Source of the DNA: Paraplanobispora siamensis
GTDB lineage: Bacteria; Actinomycetota; Actinomycetes; Streptosporangiales; Streptosporangiaceae
Length of the DNA stretch: 53,235 nt
Direction of reading: 5' to 3'
NCBI RefSeq assembly: GCF_016863175.1
Contig: NZ_BOOJ01000038.1
Span: 1 to 53,235 of the forward strand
Under the pieces are notes generated by a model. The model searched no databases. It saw only the letters and a list, made by a program, of their open reading frames with translations, and was not told the DNA's origin. The position numbers were made by a program, and so were the translations under genes. Shown piece after piece: positions 40,481-48,909 of the stretch (position 1 is its first letter; every line of letters begins with the position of its first letter).

Positions 40481-40550
40481 GGGGCTCAGGCGGCGGGGCT
40501 CAGGCGGCGGGGCTCAGGCGGCGGGGCTCAGGCGGCGGGGCTCAGGCGGC
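40481..40550. repeat. 14-bp tandem repeat, five copies
   Basis: The unit ggggctcaggcggc is repeated five times without change at 40481-40494, 40495-40508, 40509-40522, 40523-40536 and 40537-40550. It fills the gap between the convergent lacI-type (stop 40471) and wrbA (stop 40542) genes. The last copy contains the wrbA stop codon and final Ala codons, so the array looks like an expansion of the end of wrbA. Confidence 0.95.
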
Positions 40551-41150
40551 GGTGAGCTTGCCGGCGATGCGGACCACGCGGCCGGCCATGTGGTCCAGGG
40601 CGGCGTACTGCGCGTCGGTGAGCGGGTCGGTGTTGCTGCCGCCGGTGACGTGGGAGACGCCGTAGGGGTTGCCGTCGGCGAACTTCAGCGGGTCGGTGTA
40701 GCCGGGGGCCACGATGACGCCGCCGAAGTGGTGGATGGTGTTGTAGAGCGCCAGCAGGGTCGACTCCTGCCCGCCGTGGGAGGTCATCGACGCGGTGAAC
40801 CCGGCGTAGACCTTGTCGGCCAGCAGCCCCTGGGCCCACTGCGGGCCGAGGGTGTCGAGGAACTGCTTGAGCTGGCTGGAGACGTTGCCGTAGCGGGTGG
40901 GCGTGCCGAACAGGACGGCGTCGGCCCAGACGACGTCGTCGGCGGCGGCCTTCGGCTCGTCCTTGGTGCGGTCGAAGTGCTGGCTCCAGGCCGCGTTGGA
41001 GGCGATGGCCTCGGCCGGGGCGAGCTCGGGCACCTGGCGCAGGCGCACCTCCGCGCCCGCCTTCTGGCCGGCCGCCTCCAGGCGTTCGGCCATGGCGTGG
41101 ACCGTGCCGGTGGCCGAGTAGTAGATCACGGCGAGTTTGACGCTGCTCAT
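40542..41150 (-). CDS. wrbA: NAD(P)H:quinone oxidoreductase, WrbA type
   Basis: Encodes 202 residues. The FMN-binding flavodoxin-like fold shows IYYSATGTVHAMAERL for the phosphate loop, and the WrbA-specific GTPTRYGNVSSQLKQFLD and GTGG-type segments. The C-terminal FADGNPYGVSHVTG is characteristic of WrbA. It reduces quinones by two electrons, protecting against oxidative stress. GAGGAG is nine bases upstream of the ATG at 41150. It is divergent from the pirin gene. Confidence 0.95.
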   Translation of the reverse strand: MSSVKLAVIYYSATGTVHAMAERLEAAGQKAGAEVRLRQVPELAPAEAIASNAAWSQHFDRTKDEPKAAADDVVWADAVLFGTPTRYGNVSSQLKQFLDTLGPQWAQGLLADKVYAGFTASMTSHGGQESTLLALYNTIHHFGGVIVAPGYTDPLKFADGNPYGVSHVTGGSNTDPLTDAQYAALDHMAGRVVRIAGKLTAA

Positions 41151-41373
41151 GAAGGACGGCTCCTCAGATATGGGCCGGCGGGATGGTCTGTTCCGTTCCC
41201 GATCGTTCGTCCCGGACGTTGTTCCTGCTGGAGGAGGGGGCAAACGGCCGCCACGGGGCGCGGCGGGTAAACAGTGGGGGAAGAGCGGGCCAAGGAGACC
41301 GGGACCCGGCACCGGGCGCGGGCCCCGGCGGCGGGCGGGATCCCCGCCGGGCCGCGGGGCGTAGGGTCGGACC

Positions 41374-42351
41374 ATGAGTGATCTCGACCGCGAATCCGGC
41401 CAGGCGGTGTACGGCTGCACGGTCGCCCAGGAGGCGGAGCCGGAGAGCGTGCTGCTTCCCGGCCACGACGTGCCGCTCGGCCGTTACACCACGGTGCGCC
41501 GGCTGCTGCCGCAACGGCCGCGCCGGATGGTCGGCGCCTGGTGCTTCGTCGACCACTTCGGCCCGGACGACGTGAGCGGCCGCCCCGGCATGCAGGTGCC
41601 GCCGCACCCGCACACCGGCCTGCAGACCGTCACCTGGCTGGCCGAGGGTGAGATCATGCACCGCGACAGCCTGGGCAGCGCCCAGACGATCGTCCCCGGG
41701 CAGCTCAACCTGATGACCTCCGGCCACGGCATCTCCCACTCCGAGCAGTCCCCGCCGGACCACCCCCCGGGCATGCACGGGGTGCAGCTGTGGATCGCCC
41801 TGCCGGAGGAGGCCCGCCACGGCCCGGCGCGCTTCGAGCACCACCCGGTCATGCCGGTGCTGCGGGAGGGGGACGCGACCGTCACCGTCGCGGTGGGCGA
41901 GCTCGGCGCGGTGCGCTCACCCGCGCTCGCGCACACTCCCCTGGTGGCCGCCGAGATCCTCCTGGCCGGTCCCGGGCGCTGCCTGCTGCCGGTCGATCGC
42001 GACTTCGAGACCGCCGTCCTGGTCATGTCCGGCGCCGCGACGGTCGCCGGGACGGCTCTGGAGCCGGGCGCGCTGCTCTACCTCGGGCGGGGCCGGTCGG
42101 AGATGTCCGTCGAGACCGCCGGTCCGGCCCGGCTGTTCTTGATCGGCGGGGAGCCGTTCGAGGACCCCCTGGTGATGTGGTGGAACTTCGTCGGCCGCTC
42201 GCACGAGGAGATCGTGCGGGCGCGCGAGGACTGGATGGGGGGCGACCGCTTCGGCACGGTCTCCGGCTGCGACGCCGCGCCGCTGCCCGCCCCCGAGCTG
42301 CCCACCGTCCGGCTGAAGGCACGCGACCGGCACGGCCGGATCATCGGCTGA
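41374..42351 (+). CDS. Pirin family protein
   Basis: Encodes 325 residues. Pirin cupin motifs: CFVDHFGPDD, PPHPHTGLQTVTWLAEGEIMHRDSLGS with metal ligands His/His and a Glu later, and SGHGISHSEQSP. The second cupin ends with EPFEDPLVMWWNFVGRS. Pirins of this type include quercetinases and redox cofactors with iron. It is divergent from wrbA with a 223-base spacer; a shared oxidative-stress or quinone role is plausible. Confidence 0.94.
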   Translation: MSDLDRESGQAVYGCTVAQEAEPESVLLPGHDVPLGRYTTVRRLLPQRPRRMVGAWCFVDHFGPDDVSGRPGMQVPPHPHTGLQTVTWLAEGEIMHRDSLGSAQTIVPGQLNLMTSGHGISHSEQSPPDHPPGMHGVQLWIALPEEARHGPARFEHHPVMPVLREGDATVTVAVGELGAVRSPALAHTPLVAAEILLAGPGRCLLPVDRDFETAVLVMSGAATVAGTALEPGALLYLGRGRSEMSVETAGPARLFLIGGEPFEDPLVMWWNFVGRSHEEIVRAREDWMGGDRFGTVSGCDAAPLPAPELPTVRLKARDRHGRIIG

Positions 42352-42403
42352 GCGCCGTGTCCGGCCGTGCCGGTCGTCTTCCCCGGGACTCTCCTGCGAA
42401 GGG

Positions 42404-43936
42404 TCAGCCGAGCCAGACGGCGGTGTCGGAGGGCAGGTCGGCGCCGTCGAGCGGGCCGCTGGACAGCAGGACCCGCTCGTGCGGCGGCAGCCGTACGGGA
42501 TCGGCGCCGAGGTTGACCACGCAGGTCAGCCCCGACTCGCGGGTGAAGGCCAGCACCTCGGGGCCGAGGTCCAGCCAGGTGAGCGCGCCGTCGCCGAGCC
42601 GCTCCCGGCGGATGCGCAGTGCGGCGCGGTAGAGGTTGAGCGTCGAGCCGAGGTCCGCGGTCTGGGCCTCGACGGTGAGCTTGCGCCAGTCCTCCGGCTG
42701 CGGCAGCCACGGCTCGCCCGCGCCGAAGCCGAACGGCGGCTCCTCCCCCGACCAGGGCAGCGGCACCCGGCAGCCGTCGCGGCCCGGCACGGTGTGCCCC
42801 GAGCGGGTCCACATCGGGTCCTCGCGCAGCTCGTCGGGGATGTCGTCGACCTCGGGCAGGCCGAGCTCCTCGCCCTGGTAGACGTAGACGCTGCCGGGCA
42901 GGGCCATGGCCAGCAGCGCGGCGGCCCGGGCCCGGCGGTGGCCGAGTTCCAGGTCGGAGGGGGCGCCGTCCCGGCGGTCGCCGTGGTCCCAGGAGGTCTC
43001 GGCCCTGCCGTAGCGGGTCACCACCCGCGCGACGTCGTGGTTGGACAGCACCCAGGTGGGCGGGGCGCCGAGCGGGATGTGCGTGTCGAGGGTCTGCTCG
43101 ATCGAGCGGCGCAGCGCGGCGGGCTCCCAGGGGCAGGCCAGGAAGTCGAAGTTGAAGGCGGTGTGCAGCTCGTCCGGGCGCAGGTAGCGGGCGAAGCGCT
43201 CCTGGTCGGGGAACCACACCTCGCCGACGAGGACGCGCTCGTCGTACTCGTCGGACAGCCGGCGCCAGCTCCGGTAGATCTCGTGGACCTCGTCCAGGTC
43301 GGTGTAGCCGTCGGGATCGCCGCCGTCGAAGTCCTTGACCAGCACCGCGGCCGAGTCGATGCGGATGCCGTCCACGCCCCGGTCGAACCAGAAGCGCAGC
43401 ACGTCGTGGAACTCGGCGTGCACCTCGGGATTGGTCCAGTTGAAGTCGGGCTGCCCGGGGTCGAACAGGTGCAGGTACCACTGCCCGTCGGGCACCTGGG
43501 TCCAGGCGGGCCCGCCGAAGATGGACTTCCAGTCGCCCGGCTCGTCCCGGAACCAGAAGCGCTCCCGGGCCGGCGACCCCGGCCCGGCGGCCAGCGCCTC
43601 CTGGAACCACGCGCTCGCGGTGGAGCTGTGGTTGGGCACCACATCGATGATCACCCTGATGCCCAGGTCGTGGGCCTCCCGGATGAACTCCTCCGCCTCG
43701 GCGAGCGTGCCGAAGACCGGCGCGATGTCCCGGTAGTCGGCCACGTCGTACCCGCCGTCGGCCATCGGCGAGGGGTACCACGGGTTGAGCCAGACGGCGT
43801 TCACTCCGAGGTCCGCCAGGTACGGCAGGCGTGTGCGCAGGCCGGCCAGGTCCCCGATCCCGTCACCGTTTCCGTCGGCGAAGCTACGCAGGTAGACCTG
43901 GTAGATCGCGGCCCCCCGCCACCACGTTTCCGGCAT
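42404..43936 (-). CDS. GH13 alpha-glucosidase
   Basis: Encodes 510 residues. GH13 regions: AVWLNPWYPSP, DVVPNHSS, GIRIDSAAV with D194 nucleophile, VLVGEVW with E239 acid/base, and LSNHDVARV with D301. No signal peptide: a cytoplasmic enzyme on imported oligosaccharides. It matches the last gene of agl-type alpha-glucoside operons of Streptomyces (AglEFGA). The ATG at 43936 is chosen because AAGGAG lies 11 bases before it; GTG at 43945 would be only two bases from it. It follows the permease genes with a 58-base gap. Confidence 0.94.
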   Translation of the reverse strand: MPETWWRGAAIYQVYLRSFADGNGDGIGDLAGLRTRLPYLADLGVNAVWLNPWYPSPMADGGYDVADYRDIAPVFGTLAEAEEFIREAHDLGIRVIIDVVPNHSSTASAWFQEALAAGPGSPARERFWFRDEPGDWKSIFGGPAWTQVPDGQWYLHLFDPGQPDFNWTNPEVHAEFHDVLRFWFDRGVDGIRIDSAAVLVKDFDGGDPDGYTDLDEVHEIYRSWRRLSDEYDERVLVGEVWFPDQERFARYLRPDELHTAFNFDFLACPWEPAALRRSIEQTLDTHIPLGAPPTWVLSNHDVARVVTRYGRAETSWDHGDRRDGAPSDLELGHRRARAAALLAMALPGSVYVYQGEELGLPEVDDIPDELREDPMWTRSGHTVPGRDGCRVPLPWSGEEPPFGFGAGEPWLPQPEDWRKLTVEAQTADLGSTLNLYRAALRIRRERLGDGALTWLDLGPEVLAFTRESGLTCVVNLGADPVRLPPHERVLLSSGPLDGADLPSDTAVWLG

Positions 43937-43994
43937 GCTGAACACAACTCCTTGCTGTAAGTACGGGCTGATCTTTAGCGATCGGCTGGAAATG

Positions 43995-44984
43995 TCAGCC
44001 CTTGAGGCTTCCGGCGGTCAGGCCGGCCATGATGTGACGCTGGAACAGGAAGAACACGGCGATGGTCGGCAGGCTCGCGATCACGAGCGAGGCGATGAGC
44101 ACGTTCTGCGGCATCTGCGACGACAGGCTCGCGATGCCGATGCTCACCGACATCTTCTCGCTGTCGGTCAGCACCAGCAGCGGCCAGACGAAGTCCCGCC
44201 ACACCGCGACCACGGTCAGGATGGAGACCACGCCCAGGATCGGGCGGGAGACCGGGATCACGATCGACCACAGGATGCGGACGGGACCCGCGCCGTCGAT
44301 CTCGGCGGCCTCCAGCAGCTCGCGCGGGATCGAGTCGAAGAAGCGCTTGAGCAGGAAGATGTTGAACCCGTTGGCCGCCGCCGGCAGCCAGATCGCCCAC
44401 GGCGTGTTGAGCAGGTCCCAGCCCAGCAGCGGCAGGTCCTTGACGGTCAGGTAGGCGGGCAGCATGATCACCATCGGCGGGATCATGAGCGTGGCCAGCA
44501 TCAGCGCCAGGACCAGCTTGCCCAGGACCGGCCGGAGCTTGGACAGGGCGTAGGCGGCGGTGACGTCGATCGCCAGCGTGAACAGCCACGCCCCGCCGGC
44601 GTACAGGGCGGTGTTGCCCAGCAGCAGGCTCAGGTCCATCAGCTCCCACGCCTCGGCGTAGGCGTCGAGCGTGAACTGCGGCGGCAGGAACGTCGGCGGG
44701 ATCTGCACCAGGTCCTCGGTGGTCTTCATCGCCCCGGTGACCATCCAGTACAGCGGGAAGACGAAGGCCGCGGTGAAGCTCACCACCACCGCGACCAGGA
44801 CGATCCAGTAGATCACCCGGCCGTGGCGGGAGTTGAGCTGGTGCGGGGAGACGACGGTGCGGAACTCCTGGTGGATCTTCCGCGGCGTCCGCCGCGCCCG
44901 CGCCGGACGGGCCGCCGCGGGAGCGGGCGCCCCGCTCCCGCCGGGCTGCCTGGGCGACTCGGGGATGACGGTGAGGTTCGACAT
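43995..44984 (-). CDS. MalG/AglG-type sugar ABC permease
   Basis: Encodes 329 residues. After a charged N-terminus come six membrane segments. The EAA loop is ELLEAAEIDGAGPVRILWSIVIPVSRP. It pairs with the MalF-type permease; the ATPase (MsiK-type) is not in the operon, as is usual in actinomycetes. Start and preceding stop overlap by one base (TGATG, 44982-44986). Confidence 0.95.
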   Translation of the reverse strand: MSNLTVIPESPRQPGGSGAPAPAAARPARARRTPRKIHQEFRTVVSPHQLNSRHGRVIYWIVLVAVVVSFTAAFVFPLYWMVTGAMKTTEDLVQIPPTFLPPQFTLDAYAEAWELMDLSLLLGNTALYAGGAWLFTLAIDVTAAYALSKLRPVLGKLVLALMLATLMIPPMVIMLPAYLTVKDLPLLGWDLLNTPWAIWLPAAANGFNIFLLKRFFDSIPRELLEAAEIDGAGPVRILWSIVIPVSRPILGVVSILTVVAVWRDFVWPLLVLTDSEKMSVSIGIASLSSQMPQNVLIASLVIASLPTIAVFFLFQRHIMAGLTAGSLKG

Positions 44985-45919
44985 CAGCTCTTGTCCTCCC
45001 GCGAGACGCGCAGGTAGATGGCGGAGAAGACCATCAGAACGATCATCAGCATGACGCCGAGCGCGTTGCCGCCGTTGATGTTGCCGAAGTTGAAGGCGTA
45101 CTGGTACATGAGGTAGACGACGCTGACCGTGGAGTTCTCCGGACCTCCGCCGGTGAGCAGGTAGGGCTCGATGAAGACCTGCATGGTCGCCACGATCTGC
45201 AGCAGCAGCATGACCAGCAGGATCAGTTTGGTCTGCGGGATCGTGACGTGCCAGATCCGCTTGAAGATCCCGGCGCCGTCCAGCTCCGCGGCCTCGTACA
45301 GCTCACCGGGGATCGTCTGCAGCGCGGCGAGATAGATCAGCGTGCCGGTGCCGAGGTTCATCCAGGTGGAGACGATGACCAGGGAGACGAGGGCGGTGTC
45401 GGTGGAGTTCAGCCAGTCCAGGGCGGGCAGCCGGAAGAAGCCGAGGATCTGGTTGAACAGCCCGTACTCCGGCTCGTAGAACCACTGGAACAGCAGCACG
45501 CCGACGGCCGGGGGCAGCATGACCGGCAGGTAGACGACGAAGCGCAGGTAGGCCCGCGCGTGGCGCAGCTCGTTCAGGACGAGGGCGATGACGAACGGCA
45601 CGCCGTACCCGAAGATCAGCGCGAGCACGGTGAACATCACCGTGTTCTTCCAGGCGGGGCCGAACGCCGCGTCCTGGAAGACCGTGACGAAGTTCTCCAG
45701 TCCCACCCAGATCGGCGGGTCGACGAAGTTGGTCTGCTGGAAGCTGAGCACGACCTCCCAGACCATGGGGTACCAGGAGAAGAACGCGAAGCAGATCAGC
45801 GCTCCGCAGAGGAATCCGTAGGCGGTGATGTTCCGCCGCACCTCGCGCCGCCTCTTGGTCGCGGGCCTCCCCCGTGACCCGCGCGGGCTCCGCGAGACGC
45901 GCATGCTGGTTGCAGTCAT
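44984..45919 (-). CDS. MalF/AglF-type sugar ABC permease
   Basis: Encodes 311 residues with about six membrane helices, beginning ITAYGFLCGALICFAFFSWYP. The EAA loop is ELYEAAELDGAGIFKRIWHVTIPQTK. Translocation pore partner of the MalG-type gene. A strong hairpin (45943-45977) separates it from the upstream binding-protein gene. Confidence 0.95.
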   Translation of the reverse strand: MTATSMRVSRSPRGSRGRPATKRRREVRRNITAYGFLCGALICFAFFSWYPMVWEVVLSFQQTNFVDPPIWVGLENFVTVFQDAAFGPAWKNTVMFTVLALIFGYGVPFVIALVLNELRHARAYLRFVVYLPVMLPPAVGVLLFQWFYEPEYGLFNQILGFFRLPALDWLNSTDTALVSLVIVSTWMNLGTGTLIYLAALQTIPGELYEAAELDGAGIFKRIWHVTIPQTKLILLVMLLLQIVATMQVFIEPYLLTGGGPENSTVSVVYLMYQYAFNFGNINGGNALGVMLMIVLMVFSAIYLRVSREDKS

Positions 45920-45942
45920 CCGTTTTCCGATCTCGACATGAT

Positions 45943-45977
45943 GGCCGGGGGCGGCGGTCCGGCCGCCGCCCCCGGCC
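45943..45977 (-). terminator. Intercistronic hairpin between MalE-type and MalF-type genes
   Basis: Fifteen-base arms, GGCCGGGGGCGGCGG (45943-45957) and CCGCCGCCCCCGGCC (45963-45977), pair perfectly around a five-base loop. It begins nine bases after the binding-protein stop (45987, minus strand). It is positioned to cut expression of the permease genes relative to the binding protein. Confidence 0.8.
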
Positions 45978-45986
45978 CCTGCGGGG

Positions 45987-47381
45987 TCAGCCCTTCTTCT
46001 CCAGCAGGGCGTTGACCTTCGCCTCGGCGTCGGAGAGCAGCTTGGCGACGTCGGCGTCCTGCCGGGTCAGCACCGCCGACATCGGGGTGTCGAGGATCGC
46101 GTAGATCTCCTGGGCGTACGGTCCCGGCTCGGCCTTCGGCGGGATGCCCTTGGAGCCCTCGACCCAGAGCGCGAACTGTGCGGGGTCGACGTTGGCGTTC
46201 TCGCTGCGCAGCTTCAGGACCTCCTGGCCGGAGGGCGTGTCGGCGCCGTACAGGTCGGGATAGGGCTGGCCGACGGTGAGGTCGGCGCCCTTGGCCCGCA
46301 CGTAGTCGAGCTGGCCCTTACCGGGGGTGAGGAACTCGTACTCGATCCACTTCAGGCCGGCCCTGATCTGCTCGGGCGTGGCCTTGGGGTTGATCATGTA
46401 GCCGGCGCCGCCGTTGAACAGCGCCTTGGCCTCGGGCAGCGCGGTGATCTGGTAGTTCTCGAACTTCGCCTGGAAGTCGTTGCGCAGTCCGATCAGCACG
46501 TCGGGGGCGCCGAGCATCATGCCCATCTTGCCGCCGGCCATGGCCTTCATCAGCGAGGGCCAGTCGATGTAGAGCTTGGACCCCATGCTGTTGTCGGTCC
46601 AGCGCATCTGCTTGAGGTTCTCCAGCACCGCCTGGCCCTCGGGGGTGTTGAAGGCGGCCTTCTTGCCGTCGGGGGTGAGCACGTCGCCGCCGCGGCCGTA
46701 GAGGGAGGCGGTGAAGTGCCAGCCGCCGACGTTGTTGCCGCTGTACTCGCCGAAGCCGACGTAGCCGGGGCCGAGGGCGGCGATCTTCTTGGCCGCGGCC
46801 TGCACCTCCGCCCAGGTCTTGGGCGGGTTGCTGGGGTCGAGCCCGGCCTTGGTGAAGACGTCGCGGTTGTAGACCAGGCCCATGCCGTACCCGTCGGTGG
46901 GCAGGCCGTAGATCTTGCCGTCCTTCTTGAAGATGTCGATGGAGGCGTTGTAGTCCTTGAACGTCTTCAGCTCGTCGACGTACGGGGTGAGGTCGGCGGC
47001 CTGGCCGCTCTCCATGAGGCGGCCGACGTTGGGGAAGTTGACGTAGAAGACGGTCTCCAGCTGGCCGCCGGCCAGCTTGGCCTCGAACGTGCGCGGCTCG
47101 TAGCACGGGAAGGCGTCGGTGGCCTTCTCGATCTTGATGTTCGGGTTGAGCTTCTGGAACGCGTCGAGGTCTTCCTGGAAGGTCGCGCGCTGCGCCTTGT
47201 TCGTCTTCGGCGGCATGCAGTTGACGGTGATCGACACCGGCCCGGCGGCGGCGGAGCCCCCGGCCGTGGGCCGGGCGTTGTTCTGCGCGGGCTCGTCGCC
47301 CGAGCCGCACGCCGACGCCGTCAGACCGAGAGCGGTCGCGAGCAACAGTCCCGCGGTTCTGCGATAGCCGGATCTCGTCAT
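45987..47381 (-). CDS. MalE-type sugar-binding lipoprotein
   Basis: Encodes 464 residues. The signal peptide ends in the lipobox LTASAC with Cys25. The body is a family-1 solute-binding protein (DAFQKLNPNIKIEKATDAFPCYEPRTFEAKLAGG region, LPTDGYGMGLVYNRDVF, KTWAEVQAAAKKIA). It should capture alpha-linked oligosaccharides made by the nearby GH87 enzyme. AGAAGGG is eight bases upstream of ATG 47381. An AT-rich leader (about 47480-47520) holds the promoter. Confidence 0.94.
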   Translation of the reverse strand: MTRSGYRRTAGLLLATALGLTASACGSGDEPAQNNARPTAGGSAAAGPVSITVNCMPPKTNKAQRATFQEDLDAFQKLNPNIKIEKATDAFPCYEPRTFEAKLAGGQLETVFYVNFPNVGRLMESGQAADLTPYVDELKTFKDYNASIDIFKKDGKIYGLPTDGYGMGLVYNRDVFTKAGLDPSNPPKTWAEVQAAAKKIAALGPGYVGFGEYSGNNVGGWHFTASLYGRGGDVLTPDGKKAAFNTPEGQAVLENLKQMRWTDNSMGSKLYIDWPSLMKAMAGGKMGMMLGAPDVLIGLRNDFQAKFENYQITALPEAKALFNGGAGYMINPKATPEQIRAGLKWIEYEFLTPGKGQLDYVRAKGADLTVGQPYPDLYGADTPSGQEVLKLRSENANVDPAQFALWVEGSKGIPPKAEPGPYAQEIYAILDTPMSAVLTRQDADVAKLLSDAEAKVNALLEKKG

Positions 47382-47570
47382 GGAGCTGACCCTTCTGATG
47401 CGGATGGAGACGCCGGCGGAGTGCGACAGACGATCTACTCCGGCGTGGCCCTCACGATAGGCTCCACGACACATCTCTGCAATGTTTCGACAGGAGAATG
47501 CAATATAACGACTAAGTTACGTGACACGCCGATACGGCGCGGGCCTGACACATGTCCCACAACACGAAGA
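47382..47570 (-). promoter_or_regulatory. Promoter region of the MalE-type operon
   Basis: This stretch upstream of the binding-protein gene contains an AT-rich area at about 47470-47525 with TATATT on the minus strand and two TTGCA-type half-sites (in ttgcattctcc and cattgcagag). These resemble parts of the motifs seen upstream of the adjacent lacI gene and may bind its product. The precise promoter is not assigned. Confidence 0.4.
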
Positions 47571-47599
47571 GGGGGTGACACGGTCACCGTGTCACCCCC
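47571..47599 (-). terminator. Perfect hairpin downstream of the LacI gene
   Basis: Fourteen-base arms GGGGGTGACACGGT (47571-47584) and ACCGTGTCACCCCC (47586-47599) pair around a single C. It lies 26 bases beyond the LacI stop at 47625 (minus strand), the place of a terminator that also insulates the MalE operon. With a one-base axis it might equally form as an operator-like palindrome. Confidence 0.7.
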
Positions 47600-47624
47600 C
47601 CGGGGCGGCGATCCCAGCGATCCC

Positions 47625-48614
47625 TCAGGGCGAGGGCCGCGCCGTGGAGGCCCGCACCACCAGCTCAGGCTCGAAGAGCAGCTCGTCGGCCGGGACCACC
47701 GCCTTGTCGATCAGTGCCGTCAGCAGGTCCACCGCCGCCCGCCCCATCGCGTCGATCGGCTGGCGCACCGTGGTCAGCGGCGGCTCGGTGCAGTTCATCA
47801 GGGCCGAGTCGTCGTAGCCGATGACCGAGACGTCGGCGGGGACCGACAGTCCCGACCGGCGGGCCGCCCGCACCGCGCCGAGCGCGAGCAGGTCGCTGGC
47901 GCACACCACGCCGGTGACCCCCTTGCGCAGCAGCCTGGTCGCCGTCGCGTGCCCTCCTTCGAGGGAGAACATCGTGTGCTCGACGAGCGCCGGGTCGCCG
48001 CCCGAGGCCAGGAACGTCTCCAGCTTGCGGCGCGAGGGCATGTGGTCCCTGGGGCCGAGCACCATGCCGATGCGCTCGTGGCCCAGCGCCCTCAGGTGCC
48101 CGACCGCCATCTCCGCGGCCACCACGTCGTCGCAGGAGACCTGGGGGAAACCCAGGTGCTCGACGGCCGCGTTGACCAGCACCGTGGGGAGTTTGCGCTC
48201 CCGGAGCAGCTCGTAGTGCTCGTGGGAGGCGTCGCCCTGGGCGTACAGGCCGCCGGCGAAGACCACGCCCGAGACCTGCTGCTGCAGGAGCAGGTCCACG
48301 TAGTCGGCCTCGGAGACCCCGCCCACGGTCCGGGTGCACAGCACCGAGGTGAAGCCCTGCTGGGCCAGCGCGCCGCCGACGACCTCGGCGAAGGCCGGGA
48401 AGATCGGGTTCTGCAGCTCGGGCAGGACCAGGCCGACCAGCCGGGCCCGGTCGCCGCGCAGCTGGGTGGGGCGCTCGTAGCCGAGCACGTCGAGAGCTGT
48501 CAGCACGGCCTCGCGGGTCGCCTCGGACACGCCGGGCTTCCCGTTGAGCACGCGGCTGACCGTCGCCTCGCTCACCCCGACCTTCTTGGCCACCTCTGCA
48601 AGTCGTCGTGTCAT
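47625..48614 (-). CDS. LacI-family transcriptional regulator (alpha-glucan locus)
   Basis: Encodes 329 residues. The helix-turn-helix is LAEVAKKVGVSEATVSRVLN, with hinge region PTQLRGDRARLVGLVLPELQ. A periplasmic-binding effector domain follows. It lies between the MalE operon and the GH87 gene, the arrangement of AglR-type repressors, and should answer to an alpha-oligosaccharide. There is no ribosome-binding site and a TATAGT -10 element ends eight bases before the A of the ATG, so the mRNA is probably leaderless. Confidence 0.94.
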   Translation of the reverse strand: MTRRLAEVAKKVGVSEATVSRVLNGKPGVSEATREAVLTALDVLGYERPTQLRGDRARLVGLVLPELQNPIFPAFAEVVGGALAQQGFTSVLCTRTVGGVSEADYVDLLLQQQVSGVVFAGGLYAQGDASHEHYELLRERKLPTVLVNAAVEHLGFPQVSCDDVVAAEMAVGHLRALGHERIGMVLGPRDHMPSRRKLETFLASGGDPALVEHTMFSLEGGHATATRLLRKGVTGVVCASDLLALGAVRAARRSGLSVPADVSVIGYDDSALMNCTEPPLTTVRQPIDAMGRAAVDLLTALIDKAVVPADELLFEPELVVRASTARPSP

Positions 48615-48621
48615 GCCGCAA

Positions 48622-48627
48622 ACTATA
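48622..48627 (-). promoter_or_regulatory. -10 element of a likely leaderless lacI transcript
   Basis: On the minus strand TATAGT at 48627-48622 is followed by seven bases and then the ATG of the LacI gene (48614). Transcription would start at or one or two bases from the A of the ATG. No Shine-Dalgarno sequence is present. Confidence 0.6.
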
Positions 48628-48635
48628 CGACAATC

Positions 48636-48663
48636 AGCGCAACCATTTGCACACGCTTGCGCT
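48636..48663. promoter_or_regulatory. Inverted repeat, candidate LacI operator
   Basis: Arms AGCGCAA (48636-48642) and TTGCGCT (48657-48663) are perfect complements 14 bases apart, upstream of and adjacent to the lacI -10 element. A related TTGCGC-AG-CGCGAA lies at about 48690-48703. Both are suited to autoregulation and to control of the divergent GH87 gene. Confidence 0.5.
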
Positions 48664-48909
48664 CGCCGGACGTCAACCCGTTGCGCAGCGCGAAACAGGT
48701 TTTCCGCTCGGTCTCGACCCGTCAGCCAGCGATGACGCAGCTTCACCTCATATCGCATCGCGGTGTGCGTCTTGCGAAATTCAGTCGAAATATTGCCGAT
48801 ATCTATTTGGCATCTTACGGTTCGGCCAGCTGCCCTTACCGGGAGCAGTTGGGATCACCCGAGTGCCGAGTCATGCCCCCGTCGTTCCACGAACGAGACA
48901 GAGGAACGG

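Larger units (their letters stand above)
48615..48909. other. Divergent control region, lacI and GH87 genes
   Basis: A 295-base spacer. It contains the lacI promoter and inverted repeats near its left end, an AT-rich segment at about 48770-48835, and the GH87 ribosome-binding site (GAGG, about eight bases before 48910). No extra gene is seen. Confidence 0.5.
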
